DNA of 5,037 bases from positions 1-5,037 of the forward strand of contig CAKXAF010000047.1 in assembly GCA_934869045.1 (NCBI GenBank), read 5' to 3'. The position numbers were made by a program, and so were the translations under genes. Below, one piece after another: positions 1-5,037 of the stretch. Under the pieces are notes generated by a model. That model was not told the DNA's origin. It saw only the letters and a list, made by a program, of their open reading frames with translations, and did no database searches. Source of the DNA: an uncultured Nitrososphaerota archaeon (GTDB lineage Bacteria; Bacillota; Clostridia; Oscillospirales; Ruminococcaceae). How positions within the stretch are numbered: the first letter of the stretch is position 1; the number at the start of each line of letters is the position of its first letter.

Positions 1-1215
1 GGCCAGGAACCGGCTTCCGCCCAGGTGGAGCTGAACGTTTTGCCCGCCCGCCTGCCGGAACAGAAGCTCCTTTACACCAACTGGTTCCACTGCGACTGCA
101 TCGCAACCCTTCACGGCTGCCCGGTTTTTTCGGAGGAACACTGGGCGCTGATGGACGCCTACATGAAACTGGCCGGGGAAAACGGCATGAACATGATCCT
201 GACGCCGGCCTTTACCCCGCCGCTGGACACTCCGGTGGGAGCGGAACGGGATACCGTTCAGCTGATCGATGTCCGGAAGGAGGGGAACCGCTACTCCTTT
301 GGCTTCGAAAAGCTGGACCGGTATCTGGCCCTGGCTCAGAAAAACGGTATCACCTGGTTCGAACAGTCCCACTTTTTCACCCCGTGGGGGGCCAAGGCGG
401 CTCCCAAGGTGGTAGCGGAGGAAAACGGCTGTCTCCGGCGGATCTTCGGCTGGGACACCCAAGCTGACGGCGGGGAGTACGCCTCCTTCCTCCACCAGTA
501 TCTGGACGCCCTGCTGCCCCACTTGAAAGAGCTGGGCATAGACGGCCGGTTCTACTACCACGTTTCCGACGAGCCGGTGGAGGAGCATCTGGAATCCTAC
601 CGCCGGGCCAAGGCGGTGGTGGCAGACCGGCTCAGGGGTTATCATTTCTTCGACGCCCTCTCTCATGTCCAGTTTTACGAGCAGGGGCTGGTTCCCACGC
701 CGGTGGCCGTCACCAGCACGGTTCCCGACTTCATCGGCAAGGCGGAGGATCTTTGGACCTATTACACCGGTTACCAGTCCTTTGCCCTCTCCAACCGCCT
801 GACCTCCATGGCCTCCCGGCGCAACCGGGTGATCGGTATGCAGATGTACAAGTACCGCATCAAGGGTTTTCTCCAGTGGGCCTTCAACTTTTATTACACC
901 ACCCTCTGCCGGGAAGCCTGCAACCCCTTCCAGTCTCCGGATGCCCTGGAAGAATTCCCGGCGGGAACCGCCTACCAGGTTTATCCCGCCCCGGAGGGTC
1001 CGGTACCGTCTCTGCGGCTTTTCGTTTTCCAGGACGGTCTTCAGGATATGCGGGCCATGGAACTGCTGGAGACCAGGCTGGGCCATGATGGGGTGGTGGA
1101 GCTGCTGGAAAAAGCGGGCGGTACCATTGACTGGACATCCTGCCCCGGCGGAGACGAGGCATTTTTAAAGGTCCGCGAAGCCCTCAACGCAGCTATCGCG
1201 GAACAGTTTGTATGA
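1..1215 (+). CDS. DUF4091 / GH123-type glycoside hydrolase, 5'-truncated by the window
   Basis: The frame is open from base 1 and ends at TGA 1213-1215, giving 404 visible residues; the true start lies upstream. A GTG at 25 is in frame, but open frame before it and a core family motif soon after argue against it as the start. The opening stretch with YTNWFHCDC is typical of the N-terminal edge of the DUF4091 catalytic domain (renamed GH123 catalytic domain in Pfam, from memory). An adjacent Asp-Glu pair in HVSDEP (visible residues 190-191, bases 568-573) matches the catalytic DE pair of GH123 beta-N-acetylgalactosaminidases, which use substrate-assisted catalysis. The C-terminal part has the family hallmarks WTYYTG, an FLQW-FN segment, VYP and PSLRLFVFQDGLQDM. 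Full-length relatives usually have 500-600 residues, so an N-terminal beta-domain is probably missing. Cell location cannot be judged without the N-terminus. It is probably co-transcribed with the next gene, whose start is 28 bases on. The domain call is firm; GalNAc specificity is inferred, since many DUF4091 proteins are uncharacterised. Confidence 0.85.
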   Translation, partial: GQEPASAQVELNVLPARLPEQKLLYTNWFHCDCIATLHGCPVFSEEHWALMDAYMKLAGENGMNMILTPAFTPPLDTPVGAERDTVQLIDVRKEGNRYSFGFEKLDRYLALAQKNGITWFEQSHFFTPWGAKAAPKVVAEENGCLRRIFGWDTQADGGEYASFLHQYLDALLPHLKELGIDGRFYYHVSDEPVEEHLESYRRAKAVVADRLRGYHFFDALSHVQFYEQGLVPTPVAVTSTVPDFIGKAEDLWTYYTGYQSFALSNRLTSMASRRNRVIGMQMYKYRIKGFLQWAFNFYYTTLCREACNPFQSPDALEEFPAGTAYQVYPAPEGPVPSLRLFVFQDGLQDMRAMELLETRLGHDGVVELLEKAGGTIDWTSCPGGDEAFLKVREALNAAIAEQFV

Positions 1216-1230
1216 ATTTTTTACAACAAC

Positions 1231-1236
1231 AGGAGG
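1231..1236 (+). promoter_or_regulatory. Ribosome binding site of the NagB-like gene
   Basis: AGGAGG lies 7 bases before the ATG at 1244. It decides the start: an in-frame TTG at 1208 would overlap the upstream gene and add 12 residues that match nothing in NagB, and it has no comparable site in front of it. Confidence 0.85.
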
Positions 1237-1243
1237 AGTCATT

Positions 1244-2098
1244 ATGGAAGCGTACAATCTCATTCCCCCCGAGGAGCTGGGTAAAGGCAGCGGCATCCGT
1301 CTGGAGCGCTGCGAGACCGAACAGGACCTTTACTGGAAAATGGCCATTGAGGTCGTGGAAACCATCGCTGCCAACAACAAGGCGGGGGAGGAGACGGTGA
1401 TGATCGTCCCCTACGGCCCCCTGGGGCCCTACAGCCGGCTGGTCCATTTGGTCAACAAATACCGCGTCAGCCTGAAAAACTGCACGTTCCTGAATATGGA
1501 CGAATATCTCACCGATGATCTGAAATATCTGGACAAGAGCGACCCACTGTCCTTCCGGGGCGGCATGGACCGGATTTTCTACAGCCAGGTGGATCCGGAG
1601 CTCAACGTCCCGGAGTCCCAGCGGATTTTCCCTGCCCCCGGCGAGGAGGAACGCATCTGGGAGATCATCCAGCAGCACGGCAAGCTGGATATGTGCTGGG
1701 GCGGCGTAGGAATCACCGGCCACATCGCCTTCAACGAGCCCCCGGAGCCAGGCGTCTCCATGACCGATGAGGAATTCAAGGCGCTGCCCACCCGTGTGCT
1801 CAAGATCGCCCGGGAGACCCGCACCATCAACGCCTTTATGAACTGTGCGGCCGATCTGGACGGCATCCCCGAAAATTGTATCACTGTGGGCATGAAGGAA
1901 ATCTGGAGCGCCAAAAAAGTCCGGATGTGCATGCCCCGGGACTGGAACGCTGCCATGCTCCGCAAGGTGCTCCATGGGCCGGTGACCTGCCGCGTTCCCT
2001 GCTCCCTGTTCCAGGAGCACCCCGACGCCATGATCTATGCCGCCGATGTGGCGGTGTTCAATTCCCCCATCCCGGAAATCCGCGTTTATAATAAGTAG
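1244..2098 (+). CDS. NagB-family (glucosamine-6-phosphate deaminase/isomerase-like) protein, divergent active site
   Basis: The protein has 284 residues (E. coli NagB 266). Canonical NagB turns glucosamine-6-phosphate into fructose-6-phosphate and ammonia in the cytosol. Family membership rests on NMDEY (85-89, Asp86 matching catalytic Asp72), GHIAFNEP (159-166, His160 and Glu165 matching His143 and Glu148), LPTRV (182-186) with Arg184 matching Arg158, ITVGM (213-217) and a C-terminal HPDAMI. Several key residues differ when aligned by eye with E. coli NagB. The phosphate loop LPTGGTP becomes VPYGPLGP (55-62), Asp141 becomes Thr158, Arg172 becomes Phe198 and Lys208 becomes Asn235. The frame is clean at these sites, so a frameshift is not the cause. 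I recall similar 'glucosamine-6-phosphate isomerase' paralogues in Clostridia, so this is probably a conserved subfamily, not a decayed gene. It sits between a GH123-type gene (28-base gap) and nagA (8-base gap), implying amino-sugar metabolism. Fold and family are secure; the reaction is not. A galactosamine-6-phosphate deaminase, an isomerase, or a sensor role are alternatives. Confidence 0.88.
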   Translation: MEAYNLIPPEELGKGSGIRLERCETEQDLYWKMAIEVVETIAANNKAGEETVMIVPYGPLGPYSRLVHLVNKYRVSLKNCTFLNMDEYLTDDLKYLDKSDPLSFRGGMDRIFYSQVDPELNVPESQRIFPAPGEEERIWEIIQQHGKLDMCWGGVGITGHIAFNEPPEPGVSMTDEEFKALPTRVLKIARETRTINAFMNCAADLDGIPENCITVGMKEIWSAKKVRMCMPRDWNAAMLRKVLHGPVTCRVPCSLFQEHPDAMIYAADVAVFNSPIPEIRVYNK

Positions 2099-2100
2099 GT
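2096..2100 (+). promoter_or_regulatory. Weak ribosome binding site of nagA, overlapping the upstream stop codon
   Basis: The only Shine-Dalgarno-like sequence before the ATG at 2107 is TAGGT, 6 bases upstream, whose first three bases are the stop codon of the NagB-like gene. It is far weaker than the AGGAGG sites of the neighbouring genes. This suggests nagA translation depends on ribosomes finishing the upstream gene (translational coupling). Confidence 0.4.
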
Positions 2101-2106
2101 CCGCCC

Positions 2107-3279
2107 ATGAGAAGGATTTTTGAGAACGGCCGCATCGTCCTGCCCGGCGGTGTGGCCCAGGGGGTGCGGCTCCTGGCGGAAGGGGACCGCATTTTGGACC
2201 CGGCCTTCCGTGGGGAACGGCCAGAGGGGGAGATTGTGGATCTGGAGGGCGGCTGGCTGCTGCCGGGATTTGTGGACCTCCACCTCCACGGCGGAGACGG
2301 CGCTGACTTTATGGATGGTTCCCCCGAAGCCTTCCGCCGGGCCTGCATGGCCCACTGCCGCTGCGGGACTACCGCCCTCTGCCCCACCACCGTTGCCTGC
2401 GGCAGAGAGGAACTGCTGCGGCTCTTTGACGTCTACCGCGGGGTGGGGGACACCGGCGCGGACATTCTGGGCCTCCATCTGGAGGGGCCGTATATCAGCC
2501 AGGAGTTTCGGGGCGCCCAGCCGGAGCAGTTTGTCCGGAATCCGGACCCCCGGGAGATCGACGAGATCCTGGAGCGGGCCGGTGGACTTATCGTCCGCTG
2601 GAGCAGCGCACCGGAGCTTCCCGGTATGGAGGCGCTGGCGGAAAAGCTCCGAAAATGCGGCATTCTCTGTGCTGTGGCCCACAGCGCCGCCACCTGCGAG
2701 GAAGTGGCAGCAGCTTTCGGCTGGGGGTTCACCCATATCACTCACCTGTACAGCAGCACTCCCTCCGTCCGGAAGCTGAACCAGCGGGTCCATGCAGGAG
2801 TCATCGAGGCCGCTTACCTCCTGGACGATATGACGGTGGAACTGATCGGCGACGGTCGCCACGTGCCGAAAGAGCTGATGCAGACGGTAGTGAAGCTCAA
2901 GGGTCCGGAACGGGTGGCGTTAATCACCGACGCCATGCGGGCAGCTGGCAGCGGCGTCACGGAAAGTTTCCTGGGAAATCCTGCCGATGGCAACCGGGTG
3001 ATCATTGAGGACGGCGTTGCCAAGCTGCCGGACCGCAGCTTCTTCGCCGGGAGCATCGCCACTGCCGATCATGTTTTCCGAAACGCGGTGACGGAGTACG
3101 GCTTCCCGCCGGAGGTGGTTTCTCAGATGATGTCGGGAACTCCGGCGAAAATCCTGGGCCGCTATGGGGAACTGGGCAGTCTTTCTGCCGGAAAGCGGAC
3201 GGACTTGGTTGTTATGGACCGTGATTTTCAGATCCAGCGGGTCTATGTCCGGGGGCGGCTGATGTTTGTCAAAAATTGA
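2107..3279 (+). CDS. nagA: N-acetylglucosamine-6-phosphate deacetylase (NagA)
   Basis: This 390-residue cytosolic amidohydrolase is the usual NagA length. NagA removes acetate from N-acetylglucosamine-6-phosphate (some homologues also take the GalNAc form) to feed glucosamine-6-phosphate to NagB. Family motifs appear in order: LLPGFVDLHLHGGDG with the metal pair His59 and His61; GLHLEGP with metal ligand Glu126; AHSAAT with His192; THITHLY with His213; IGDGRHV with His252; LITDAM with catalytic Asp275; and a C-terminal GSLSAGKRTDLVVMD that closes the beta-sandwich. The HLH pair resembles Bacillus-type NagA, unlike the Gln/Asn found there in E. coli. HLYNAM of E. coli is replaced by HLYSSTPS, followed by VRKLNQRVHAGVIEAAYL, a pattern I associate with a clostridial NagA subgroup; it lies near the substrate phosphate. 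ATG 2107 is preferred because MRRIFENGRIV matches the usual NagA N-terminus. The gene follows the NagB-like gene by 8 bases and is almost certainly co-transcribed. Its stop lies inside the inverted repeat at 3269-3299. GlcNAc-6-P versus GalNAc-6-P preference cannot be read from the sequence. Confidence 0.95.
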   Translation: MRRIFENGRIVLPGGVAQGVRLLAEGDRILDPAFRGERPEGEIVDLEGGWLLPGFVDLHLHGGDGADFMDGSPEAFRRACMAHCRCGTTALCPTTVACGREELLRLFDVYRGVGDTGADILGLHLEGPYISQEFRGAQPEQFVRNPDPREIDEILERAGGLIVRWSSAPELPGMEALAEKLRKCGILCAVAHSAATCEEVAAAFGWGFTHITHLYSSTPSVRKLNQRVHAGVIEAAYLLDDMTVELIGDGRHVPKELMQTVVKLKGPERVALITDAMRAAGSGVTESFLGNPADGNRVIIEDGVAKLPDRSFFAGSIATADHVFRNAVTEYGFPPEVVSQMMSGTPAKILGRYGELGSLSAGKRTDLVVMDRDFQIQRVYVRGRLMFVKN

Positions 3280-3299
3280 AATTTATTTTCAATTTTTGA
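3269..3299. repeat. Perfect 13-bp AT-rich inverted repeat at the nagA stop; possible operator or weak terminator
   Basis: TCAAAAATTGAAA (3269-3281) and TTTCAATTTTTGA (3287-3299) are exact reverse complements separated by TTTAT. The left arm contains the nagA stop codon. With only two G-C pairs the RNA hairpin would be weak, though the right arm is T-rich. It is not a classic GC-stem terminator. The dyad core TTGAAA-N5-TTTCAA and its place upstream of the GH35 promoter make a protein-binding site equally plausible. The repeat is directly seen; its role is inferred. Confidence 0.6.
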
Positions 3300-3317
3300 A
3301 AGAATTTTCTAAAAGTA

Positions 3318-3346
3318 TTGAAGCAAATTTCCAAATGTGCTATGCT
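3318..3346 (+). promoter_or_regulatory. Predicted sigma-A promoter for the GH35 gene
   Basis: The -35 box TTGAAG (3318-3323) and the -10 box TATGCT (3341-3346) are separated by exactly 17 bases. A TG at 3338-3339 forms an extended -10 (TGC-TATGCT). The surrounding AT-rich stretch contrasts with the GC-rich genes. Transcription would start near 3352-3354, leaving a 5' leader of about 40 bases. This suggests the beta-galactosidase gene can be expressed independently of the nagA unit. Confidence 0.65.
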
Positions 3347-3360
3347 GTACCCAAATCGCG

Positions 3361-3375
3361 GCGGATTGCATCCGC
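3361..3375 (+). other. Short GC-rich hairpin in the GH35 leader, just before the ribosome binding site
   Basis: GCGGAT (3361-3366) and ATCCGC (3370-3375) are perfect reverse complements around a TGC loop, starting a few bases after the predicted transcription start. A run of A, not T, follows, so it is not an intrinsic terminator on this strand. It could stabilise the 5' end of the mRNA, affect translation, or be a small palindromic binding site. Six-base arms can also occur by chance. Confidence 0.35.
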
Positions 3376-3379
3376 AAAA

Positions 3380-3385
3380 AGGAGG
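3380..3385 (+). promoter_or_regulatory. Ribosome binding site of the GH35 gene
   Basis: AGGAGG preceded by a run of A lies 7 bases before ATG 3393, a near-ideal Shine-Dalgarno site that fixes the start codon. Confidence 0.85.
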
Positions 3386-3392
3386 AACCGGC

Positions 3393-5037
3393 ATGAAACA
3401 GATTCTGGAAATTGGGAAAGACTCCCTGCGGCTGGGCGGGGAGCCGTTCCTTTTGGTCAGCGGCTCTCTGCATTACTTCCGCATCCTTCCGGGGGACTGG
3501 AAGCGGCGGCTGAAGCTGGCCAAGGACTTCGGTTTGACGGCGATCCAGACTTATGTCCCCTGGAACGCCCACGAACCCCGGCCCGGGGAGTTCGACTTCT
3601 CCGGGATGCTGGACCTGGCAGGCTATCTGAAGGCGGCAGATGAGGTAGGTCTCAAGGTACTGCTCCGCCCCAGTCCCTACATCTGCTCCGAATGGGATTT
3701 CGGGGGACTGCCCTGGTGGCTGCTCCGGGACCATCCCCGTATCGCCCTTCGCCGGACGGATCCGGACTTTCTGGCGGCGCTGAAAGCCTACTATCAGCGG
3801 CTCTGCCGGGAATTTGTCCCCTATCTGTCCACCAACGGCGGGCCGGTCATCATGGTCGCTGTGGAAAACGAATATGGCAGCTACGGCAACGATCGGGATT
3901 ATCTGCGGTTCAACGCGGACCTGCTCCGGGAGAATGGGGTGGACGTGCCGCTGTACACCGCGGATGGTTATTCCGACCGGCATCTGAAATACGGCAATCT
4001 CCCGGAATTCTGGGCGGGAGTCGATTACCGCATAGAAAGCGCCGAGGCTATCGCGGCCCTCCGCCGCTACCAGCCGGGCCGGCCTCCGCTGCTCTGCGAG
4101 TATTGGAGCGGCCGGGCCATTCACTGGGAGGAGGAGTTTCACTACCGGGACGTCCCGCCAATTGCCGCGGCCTTTCGCGAGGCGCTGGATCTGGGTGGGA
4201 TGCTGAATTTCTATATGTTCGGCGGCGGCACGAATTTCGGCCTGATGAACGGCGCCAACATCCATACCCGCCCCGGCACCAACGACGAGTACTACAATCC
4301 CATCACCACTAGCTATGATGTGGACGCCCTTCTCTCGGAAAACGGGACGCCCACAGCCAAGTACTATGCTTGCCGCCGGGAGCTGGACGACTTTCTTGGA
4401 AAACCTGTCCGGCCGGACAACGACGAGCCGGTCCCGGAGACCCAGTTCGTGGCCGGTATCCGGCTGACCCGGTGTGCATCACTGGCAGAGAATTTGGATG
4501 TTCTGACTGCTGGGATCCGGAAGGCGGCACGGCCTTTGACCATGGAGGAGATGGGTCAGGGGTACGGGTTCCTGCTTTACAGTGCGGAACTGCCCGCGGG
4601 CCGGGAGATCGATGAGCAGCTGTTCCTAGATGGACTTCACGACCGCGCTCAGGTATACCTTGACGGGGAGTATATTGGCACGCTCTATCGGAATCAGGCT
4701 CCGTCGGATGCGGAGATTCCGGGGCCTCTGCCGAAAGAGCCGTTTTTGCCGGTGCGGGTCCCTGCGGCAGGCGGCCGCTTGGATATTCTGGTGGAAAATA
4801 TGGGCCGCGTCTGCTATGGGATGCGCTTGGGGGAGGAAAAGGGAATTACCGGCCCGGTGCGGCTCGGGCAGAATTGCCTCAGCCGGTTTACGATCCGCAG
4901 CCTGCCCTTGGAAAACCTTGATCAGATCCGCTGGACTGGAACCGAACCGGTGAGGAACCACCCCGGCTTCTGGCAGGGGACTTTTCATGCCAAGGCGGGA
5001 GTAGACACCTGGCTCCATACCGTGGGATGGGGAAAGG
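3393..5037 (+). CDS. GH35 beta-galactosidase, cytosolic type, 3' end cut by the window
   Basis: The frame is open from ATG 3393 to the window edge, giving 548 codons with no stop. It hydrolyses terminal beta-galactosides by a retaining mechanism. The GH35 barrel covers roughly residues 10-330: SGSLHYFRI (23-31), YVPWNAHEPRPGEFDF (54-69), LLRPSPYICSEWDFGGLPWWLL (90-111), VAVENEYGSYG (156-165) with acid/base Glu160, and CEYWSG (235-240) with nucleophile Glu236. MFGGGTNFGLMNGAN (275-289) and ITTSYDVDALLSENG (304-318) follow. The C-terminal beta-domains include DRAQVYLDGEYIGTLYR (417-433), ILVENMGR (465-472) and a terminal DTWLHTVGWGK. Relatives usually continue from there into a VWVNG-NLGRYW motif, so about 40-50 residues are missing (family about 590-600). 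No signal peptide or membrane segment is visible, so it probably cleaves imported oligosaccharides. Cytosolic GH35 enzymes such as BgaC favour beta-1,3-linked galactose. Departures from common motifs are SGR for DGW after the nucleophile, and GGG for HGG at 277-279. The gene has its own promoter, 113 bases after nagA. Confidence 0.95.
   Translation, partial: MKQILEIGKDSLRLGGEPFLLVSGSLHYFRILPGDWKRRLKLAKDFGLTAIQTYVPWNAHEPRPGEFDFSGMLDLAGYLKAADEVGLKVLLRPSPYICSEWDFGGLPWWLLRDHPRIALRRTDPDFLAALKAYYQRLCREFVPYLSTNGGPVIMVAVENEYGSYGNDRDYLRFNADLLRENGVDVPLYTADGYSDRHLKYGNLPEFWAGVDYRIESAEAIAALRRYQPGRPPLLCEYWSGRAIHWEEEFHYRDVPPIAAAFREALDLGGMLNFYMFGGGTNFGLMNGANIHTRPGTNDEYYNPITTSYDVDALLSENGTPTAKYYACRRELDDFLGKPVRPDNDEPVPETQFVAGIRLTRCASLAENLDVLTAGIRKAARPLTMEEMGQGYGFLLYSAELPAGREIDEQLFLDGLHDRAQVYLDGEYIGTLYRNQAPSDAEIPGPLPKEPFLPVRVPAAGGRLDILVENMGRVCYGMRLGEEKGITGPVRLGQNCLSRFTIRSLPLENLDQIRWTGTEPVRNHPGFWQGTFHAKAGVDTWLHTVGWGK

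Noticed and set aside
1208..1243. Upstream TTG start for the NagB-like gene, overlapping the DUF4091 stop
   Set aside because: ATG 1244 has an ideal AGGAGG 7 bases upstream, and the 12 extra residues (largely encoded by the ribosome binding region) are not protein-like.
1715..1717. Asp-to-Thr change in the NagB-like protein as a sequencing or frameshift error
   Set aside because: Flanking codons read cleanly as GGVGITGHIAFNEP with no frame disturbance, and other substrate-site residues differ too, so the change belongs to the subfamily.
1193..2020. Long open frame on the - strand (275 codons) opposite the NagB-like gene
   Set aside because: Shadow of the conserved + strand gene; its protein shows no motif I recognise.
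2086..2862. Long open frame on the - strand (258 codons) opposite nagA
   Set aside because: Antisense to the NagA metal-binding motifs, with no recognisable domain; a codon-bias artefact.
3278..3290. Possible CcpA catabolite-repression site (cre) in the intergenic dyad
   Set aside because: The central CG and conserved half-site bases of the cre consensus are absent.
3361..3380. GC hairpin in the GH35 leader as an intrinsic terminator or attenuator
   Set aside because: It is followed by A residues, not T, and sits directly before the ribosome binding site. No competing antiterminator fold is visible in the roughly 40-base leader.
3266..3643. + strand open frame spanning the intergenic region and the start of the GH35 gene
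   Set aside because: It begins at TTG inside nagA, crosses the promoter region and continues in a wrong frame of GH35. No Shine-Dalgarno site and no motif.
3309..4265. Long open frame on the - strand (318 codons) opposite the GH35 gene
   Set aside because: It lies antisense to a strongly conserved GH35 catalytic domain, shows no recognisable domain, and is what GC-rich codon bias leaves on the opposite strand.

Overview
The window holds four genes, all on the + strand and packed head to tail. They form part of a carbohydrate-use locus for amino-sugar glycans. Base composition in the genes is GC-rich (roughly 60% by eye). Two of the four genes have strong AGGAGG ribosome binding sites, and the proteins resemble gut Clostridia homologues. 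I infer a GC-rich anaerobic Firmicute (Bacillota), most likely Oscillospiraceae/Ruminococcaceae-like from the intestinal tract. No RNA gene, phage, transposon or CRISPR signal is visible.

Layout. (1) 1-1215: the 3' part of a DUF4091 / glycoside hydrolase 123-type protein, cut by the window start. (2) 1244-2098: a glucosamine-6-phosphate deaminase/isomerase (NagB)-fold protein with several textbook NagB active-site residues replaced. (3) 2107-3279: an N-acetylglucosamine-6-phosphate deacetylase (NagA), 8 bases after gene 2. (4) 3280-3392: an AT-rich intergenic region with a perfect 13-bp inverted repeat, a good sigma-A-type promoter and a short GC hairpin. (5) 3393-5037: a GH35 beta-galactosidase without a signal peptide, running off the window end about 40-50 residues before its expected C-terminus.

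How they may work together (inference). A GH123-type enzyme releases beta-linked GalNAc. A cytosolic GH35 enzyme removes beta-linked galactose, often beta-1,3, as in Gal-beta-1,3-GalNAc or Gal-beta-1,3-GlcNAc. After phosphorylation by a kinase not seen here, NagA would deacetylate the N-acetylhexosamine-6-phosphate, and the NagB-like protein would act on the product. This fits breakdown of mucin-type or glycolipid glycans. Genes 1-3 look like one transcription unit; the GH35 gene has its own promoter and possibly its own operator cluster.

The most unusual point is the NagB-like protein. It keeps the NMDEY and GHIAFNEP motifs but appears to lack the phosphate-binding loop, Arg172, Lys208 and Asp141 of E. 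coli NagB, so its real reaction or substrate is open.
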